Shown here: piece by piece, positions 7,094-9,903 of the stretch | Numbering within the stretch: position 1 is the stretch's first letter | Layout of the letters: every line of letters begins with the position of its first letter | NCBI GenBank assembly: GCA_003453735.1 | Contig: DMNE01000076.1 | Location: 3,741-13,643 of the forward strand | Origin: Nitrospiraceae bacterium | GTDB taxonomy: Bacteria; Nitrospirota; Thermodesulfovibrionia; Thermodesulfovibrionales; UBA9159 | Length of the DNA stretch: 9,903 nucleotides | Reading direction: 5' to 3' | Position numbers and translations under genes: made by a program | Notes under the pieces: model-generated | Told to the model about the DNA's origin: nothing | What the model saw: only the letters and a program-made list of their open reading frames with translations | Database searches by the model: none

Positions 7094-7128
7094 AGTTAAT
7101 TAGAGAAAGAATAGTGGAGGTTTTGACG

Positions 7129-7404
7129 ATGCCTATATACGAATACCAATGTCTGGCGTGTGGCAAAGAGCATGAAATTATGCAAAGGCACGACGAGATG
7201 CCGCTCGTGAAATGCCCTGACTGCGGTGGTGAGATAAAGAAGCTCATATCAAATACAACCTTTGTCCTGAAAGGCACAGGCTGGTACAAGACCGATTACG
7301 CGTCCCCTCAACGCAAAACGCCTGCGGGCACTGACACAAGCAAATCACCTTCTCAGCCGGAGAAGAAATCAGAAACTAAGACAGAGGCCCCTGCCAAGTC
7401 ATAG
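7129..7404 (+). CDS. FmdB-family zinc-ribbon protein
   Basis: This 91-residue protein begins [16 protein letters not shown], the hallmark of the FmdB/CxxC-CxxC family. One zinc is expected to be held by C8, C11, C29 and C32 (QCLACG and KCPDCG). The conserved segment [20 protein letters not shown] (38-57) completes the domain. From about residue 59 a Ser/Lys/Pro/Glu-rich tail is probably disordered. FmdB was named as a putative regulator of formamidase/amidase genes, but the molecular role of these small ribbons is not established. A GTG at 7114 is in frame, but it lies within the ribosome site itself. The ATG at 7129 has GGAGG at 8 nt and the family's exact N-terminus, so it is the start. Its TAG overlaps the next gene's GTG by one base. 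Confidence 0.93.
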   Translation: MPIYEYQCLACGKEHEIMQRHDEMPLVKCPDCGGEIKKLISNTTFVLKGTGWYKTDYASPQRKTPAGTDTSKSPSQPEKKSETKTEAPAKS

Positions 7405-8165
7405 TGGATAAGATTCATGTGCACATCCCCTACTCGAAGGTGGGGCATCATCTCGCACTTATAAAACAGGAAAGGCTAAATCTTGAGATCTACTTTCCTT
7501 CTTCTTCCCTCGATAGCCTAAAGACAGGGGAAATCGAGCGGTTGAGGGACAGCCTTGATTATCATCCCTCTCTCTCAATACACTCCCCTTTCATGGACCT
7601 GTCCCCTGGTGCGGTGGATTCAAAAGTCAAGGCTGTTACTGTTGAGCGTTACACCCATGTACTAGATGTGGCAGAGATTCTTCGCCCCGATGTCATCGTT
7701 TTTCATTCAGGGTATGAGAAGTGGAAATATGCGCACCGGGTTGATATATGGCTTGAATCGAGCCTCAACACTTGGAGACCCCTTATCAATAGAGCGGCAC
7801 TGCTCGGTACCCGGATTGCAATTGAAAACATATTCGAAGACGAGCCGTCCAGCCTGTATCTGCTGATGAAAGAGCTCCATTCATTGAGTTTTGGTATTTG
7901 TTTTGATACAGGGCATTATAATATTTTTTCTAAAGTATCACTTGAAGAATGGTTGGGACTTTTAAGCCCTTATATAATCGAACTTCATCTCCATGATAAC
8001 GATAAGAGCTTCGACTCACATCTGGCCATCGGTGAAGGCACCTTCGATTTCAAAACCTTGCTCTCCAGACTCAAGGAGAGAGACTGCATTTATACCATAG
8101 AAGCGCATACACCGGAGGAGGTTTTGAAAAGTATAGGGAGATTAAAGGATATGTTTGTTCAATAA
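7404..8165 (+). CDS. Sugar phosphate isomerase/epimerase-like TIM-barrel protein
   Basis: The 253-residue protein fits the xylose-isomerase-like / AP endonuclease 2 TIM-barrel superfamily. Barrel-strand motifs occur in order: SIHSPFMDL (58-66, H60), VIVFHSGYE (97-105, H101), RIAIENIFED (137-146, E141) and GICFDTGHYN (164-173, D168 and H171). They continue with IIELHLHDND (191-200, H195 and H197), HLAIGEGTFDF (206-216, E211) and YTIEAHTPE (230-238, E233). The Glu-Asp-His-Glu set is the usual divalent-metal site. The family includes isomerases, epimerases, dehydratases and endonuclease IV, so the reaction is not determined. It is short, a single domain with no signal peptide. The start is GTG at 7404, sharing its G with the TAG of the FmdB-family gene (TAGTG), with no good SD of its own. 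Translation by coupling is therefore likely. The stop is 98 bp from the convergent methyltransferase gene. Confidence 0.88.
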   Translation: MDKIHVHIPYSKVGHHLALIKQERLNLEIYFPSSSLDSLKTGEIERLRDSLDYHPSLSIHSPFMDLSPGAVDSKVKAVTVERYTHVLDVAEILRPDVIVFHSGYEKWKYAHRVDIWLESSLNTWRPLINRAALLGTRIAIENIFEDEPSSLYLLMKELHSLSFGICFDTGHYNIFSKVSLEEWLGLLSPYIIELHLHDNDKSFDSHLAIGEGTFDFKTLLSRLKERDCIYTIEAHTPEEVLKSIGRLKDMFVQ

Positions 8166-8263
8166 ACCGAGTCTGGCTGAAAACTGTTGTTCTGGGACTT
8201 TCCGTGTGGTCAGGCCCTTTAGAGGCTGTCGAAGGCAGAGCAAAAAATCAAAGCTGAGTAGAC

Positions 8264-9409
8264 TTACAACCTTTCCACATGATTTCTGAGATCAAATCCC
8301 CTCAGCTCCGGCTGACCCTTCCCTTTATATTGGATCATCACCTTATGCGACTCCCCCATGCCCTGCGGCAAGATCAATCCCTTAATCTTTGCGATATCGA
8401 ATAGATCGGGTGAATTTTCATAACGTTCCATAATGATCTCATCTATGCCAAGGGAGACAAGATAAGTCCCCTGAGAACAAAAACCAACGGTCTTGAGACC
8501 GACCTCTTCACCCCATTTTTTCAAGGATGAGAAATTTATATGAGCTGTTATATCTTGTTCTCCGATGTGCTCGAAAGGCTCTTCGTTCACCTGATGCTGA
8601 TAATAACACAGGAGGGTCCCCCTACTTCTGTCACTGCTGTAATAATCCTGTGCAGGATAGCCATAATCAATGGTCAGAACAAAACCTTCCATAAGTTTCT
8701 CGCTCACCTTCCTAATCCAGTCTCTGATCCTCAGATTGACCTCTGTCCGGTAACCTTCGGGAAAGACAAGGGCAAAATCCTTCACATATTTATAAACCTC
8801 ACCACTACAGGGCCCTTTCACCTCAATGAGATCATTTCCGTCACAAGAAACATAAATTTCCATCAAATCACCATCCATCTCAACCATCCTCACGGGAAAG
8901 GCATCCAGAAGTTCGTTCGACAAAAAACAACCGGTAAAAGGCCCCAGGGTGCATATGTCCGAACACCACGTAACCTTATCGCAAAGGTCTCCGAGCAAGC
9001 TCTGTTGATCTGCCCTCATTGAAGGATTCGGTTCAACAATGGTATAAACAAGATGCTGGAAAATATCTTTACTGCTTTCTGTTCCCTGTCCGTTGTCCTC
9101 CGCTTTTTTAAGATATTGCAGTATATCCTTTGCAAGAAAGCCCGCCCCTGCCCCCATCTCGACAACCTGGAATACGCCAGGGTATCCTACCAAGCCCCAC
9201 ATCTCCTCCATCTGCCTTCCCAGCATCGCGCCAAAGATATCATGAAGATGCGGACTCGTATAAAAATCACCGGCCCTTCCTATTCTCGCTGAATCCCCCG
9301 CATAGTAACCGTAGAAAGGGGAATAAAGAGCCATTTCCATGAACCTCTCGAAACTTATCGGACCTTCAGAACGGATTCTCTCTAAGATTTCTCGTTTTGG
9401 GGAGCTCAT
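8264..9409 (-). CDS. SAM-dependent methyltransferase, MidA/NDUFAF7 family
   Basis: The 381-residue protein opens with the family's typical GPISFERFMEMALYSPFYGYY region (16-36) and GDFYTSPHLHDIFG (47-60). The SAM-binding strand and glycine loop are VVEMGAGAG (82-90). Later motifs are TIVEPNPSM (123-131), SNELLDAFPV (164-173), LTIDYG (245-250) and RGTLLCYYQH (263-272), followed by DITAHINFS (286-294). In mitochondria NDUFAF7 methylates an arginine of a complex I subunit. The bacterial targets are not established, and no complex I genes are visible here. It is complete, cytoplasmic and of normal family length. The ATG at 9407-9409 is preceded by CAACCCCG with no SD; a stop lies seven codons upstream in frame with no other start between, so this start is the longest possible. 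It lies 56 bp after the stop of the preceding gene on the same strand. Confidence 0.92.
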   Translation of the reverse strand: MSSPKREILERIRSEGPISFERFMEMALYSPFYGYYAGDSARIGRAGDFYTSPHLHDIFGAMLGRQMEEMWGLVGYPGVFQVVEMGAGAGFLAKDILQYLKKAEDNGQGTESSKDIFQHLVYTIVEPNPSMRADQQSLLGDLCDKVTWCSDICTLGPFTGCFLSNELLDAFPVRMVEMDGDLMEIYVSCDGNDLIEVKGPCSGEVYKYVKDFALVFPEGYRTEVNLRIRDWIRKVSEKLMEGFVLTIDYGYPAQDYYSSDRSRGTLLCYYQHQVNEEPFEHIGEQDITAHINFSSLKKWGEEVGLKTVGFCSQGTYLVSLGIDEIIMERYENSPDLFDIAKIKGLILPQGMGESHKVMIQYKGKGQPELRGFDLRNHVERL

Positions 9410-9465
9410 CGGGGTTGAATAAGCGCTTCAGCCAGACCTTGCAAGACAGCACTGAGGGCTATAAC

Positions 9466-9903
9466 TTAAGGTCTAGCGACAGTAACGATCACTGAATTCT
9501 TGAGGCGGGCTACATCATAGGTAACCTTTCCAGGGATAAGTTCTATATATACATATACCACGCTTTCAGGAGCGTCGTCCTCGACGACAATATCGCCGAT
9601 GAACCCTGATTTGAATTTCATCGTTTTTTCCGTCTTTCTGATAACCGGCTTCAGTAGTAACTTCAGCCATTCTTTTCCCTGTCTTGACTCAATGCCTTCT
9701 TTAAACTCAAAGTTTCCATCAAGGGGGTTGAGCGTAAGGACAACCATCGCTTTCTCCTTTGCCTCGATAAGAGAGATATTGCTGAGATTGTAAGGTTTCC
9801 CCTCTTTCTTCAGTCCCTTTTTCGGAACTTCTGCCTTTGCCACTATTGGGGGTTGGACCTTATTAGCTTCTTCTTTTTTTGCCTTTGCCTGTGCCTCTGC
9901 TTG
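9466..9903 (-). CDS. 3' end of a larger protein with a charged linker and a possible AMIN-like C-terminal domain
   Basis: 145 codons are visible and the frame is open to the right edge, so the N-terminus lies outside. A GTG at 9841-9843 could open a shorter protein, but in-frame coding continues upstream as an Ala/Lys/Glu/Gln-rich stretch. This suggests a linker rather than a gene start. The visible linker (about 1-40) ends at PKKGLKKEGK. The remaining about 105 residues alternate hydrophobic and polar residues as beta strands (AMVVLTLNP, VVYVYIELIPG, NSVIVTVARP at the end). That pattern and the YDVARLKNSVIVTV ending resemble AMIN domains, found in PilQ-type secretins and amidases for wall or envelope localisation. 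I see no decisive motif, so this is a weak guess. The stop is 56 bp before the methyltransferase gene, with no clear terminator between them. Confidence 0.7.
   Translation of the reverse strand, partial: QAEAQAKAKKEEANKVQPPIVAKAEVPKKGLKKEGKPYNLSNISLIEAKEKAMVVLTLNPLDGNFEFKEGIESRQGKEWLKLLLKPVIRKTEKTMKFKSGFIGDIVVEDDAPESVVYVYIELIPGKVTYDVARLKNSVIVTVARP

Larger units (their letters stand above)
6827..7128 (+). other. 302-bp intergenic region without a supported gene
   Basis: It follows the nagZ-like stop and precedes the FmdB-family gene. It holds a weak hairpin with an 8-T tract (6911-6930), a 10-bp palindrome ATATCGATAT (7005-7014), and a sigma70-type promoter (7064-7093) with the SD for the next gene. 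Short frames on both strands lack SDs and family features. It is longer than its neighbours' gaps, so a small RNA or a decayed gene is possible, but I see no positive sign of either. Confidence 0.6.

Noticed and set aside
8166..8263. A bidirectional terminator between the convergent TIM-barrel and methyltransferase genes
   Set aside because: A TTTTTT run exists on the minus strand and a few 3-bp pairings can be drawn, but no stem of useful length is present on either strand.
8540..9022. A 160-codon plus-strand frame inside the methyltransferase gene
   Set aside because: The opposite strand encodes a clear, full-length MidA/NDUFAF7-type protein with all motifs. This frame is its shadow.
1..9903. 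Mobile element, CRISPR array, defence or phage system, tRNA or rRNA
   Set aside because: No direct repeat arrays, transposase or integrase motifs, terminal inverted repeats or tRNA-like cloverleaf were seen. The genes are mostly housekeeping types.

Overview
The window looks like an ordinary chromosomal stretch from a Gram-negative-type, mid-GC bacterium. The gene set is FtsH, an alpha-phosphohexomutase, a GH3/NagZ-like glycosidase, an FmdB zinc ribbon, a MidA/NDUFAF7-type methyltransferase and an uncharacterised HEAT-like repeat protein. This combination reminds me most of Nitrospirota, with Desulfobacterota the next choice. That placement is from memory of gene families and is uncertain. 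I see no phage, insertion sequence, CRISPR array, tRNA or rRNA.

Layout. Positions 1-5337 are all read leftward (minus strand): ftsH, then a phosphoglucomutase/phosphomannomutase, then a roughly 200-bp leader with RNA-like structure and a possible 24-codon upstream ORF, then a HEAT-like repeat protein, then an amidohydrolase cut by the left edge. A 64-bp divergent gap (5338-5401) separates ftsH from the NagZ-like gene. Positions 5402-8165 are read rightward: the NagZ-like GH3 enzyme, a 302-bp gap with a weak terminator and a good sigma70-type promoter, then an FmdB-family zinc ribbon that overlaps a TIM-barrel sugar-isomerase-like gene by one base. Positions 8264-9903 are read leftward again: a MidA-type methyltransferase, preceded by the 3' end of a gene that runs off the right edge and may end in an AMIN-like beta domain.

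How the genes work together. FtsH does membrane protein quality control. The mutase feeds sugar-1-phosphate pools for envelope polysaccharides, and the GH3 enzyme probably recycles peptidoglycan sugars, so the centre of the window has a loose cell-envelope theme. ftsH followed by a phosphohexomutase recalls the widespread ftsH-folP-glmM order, but folP is missing and the mutase has Pgm-type rather than GlmM-type motifs. The FmdB and TIM-barrel genes are almost certainly co-translated, but their joint role is unknown.

The most interesting points are in the leaders and in one uncharacterised protein. They are the structured leader and coupled upstream ORF before the HEAT-like gene, a gapless 79-residue internal duplication in that protein, a 9-codon upstream ORF that questions the ftsH start, and a TATAAT box only 5 bases before the nagZ start codon, suggesting a leaderless mRNA. 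I did not find a convincing new multi-gene system.
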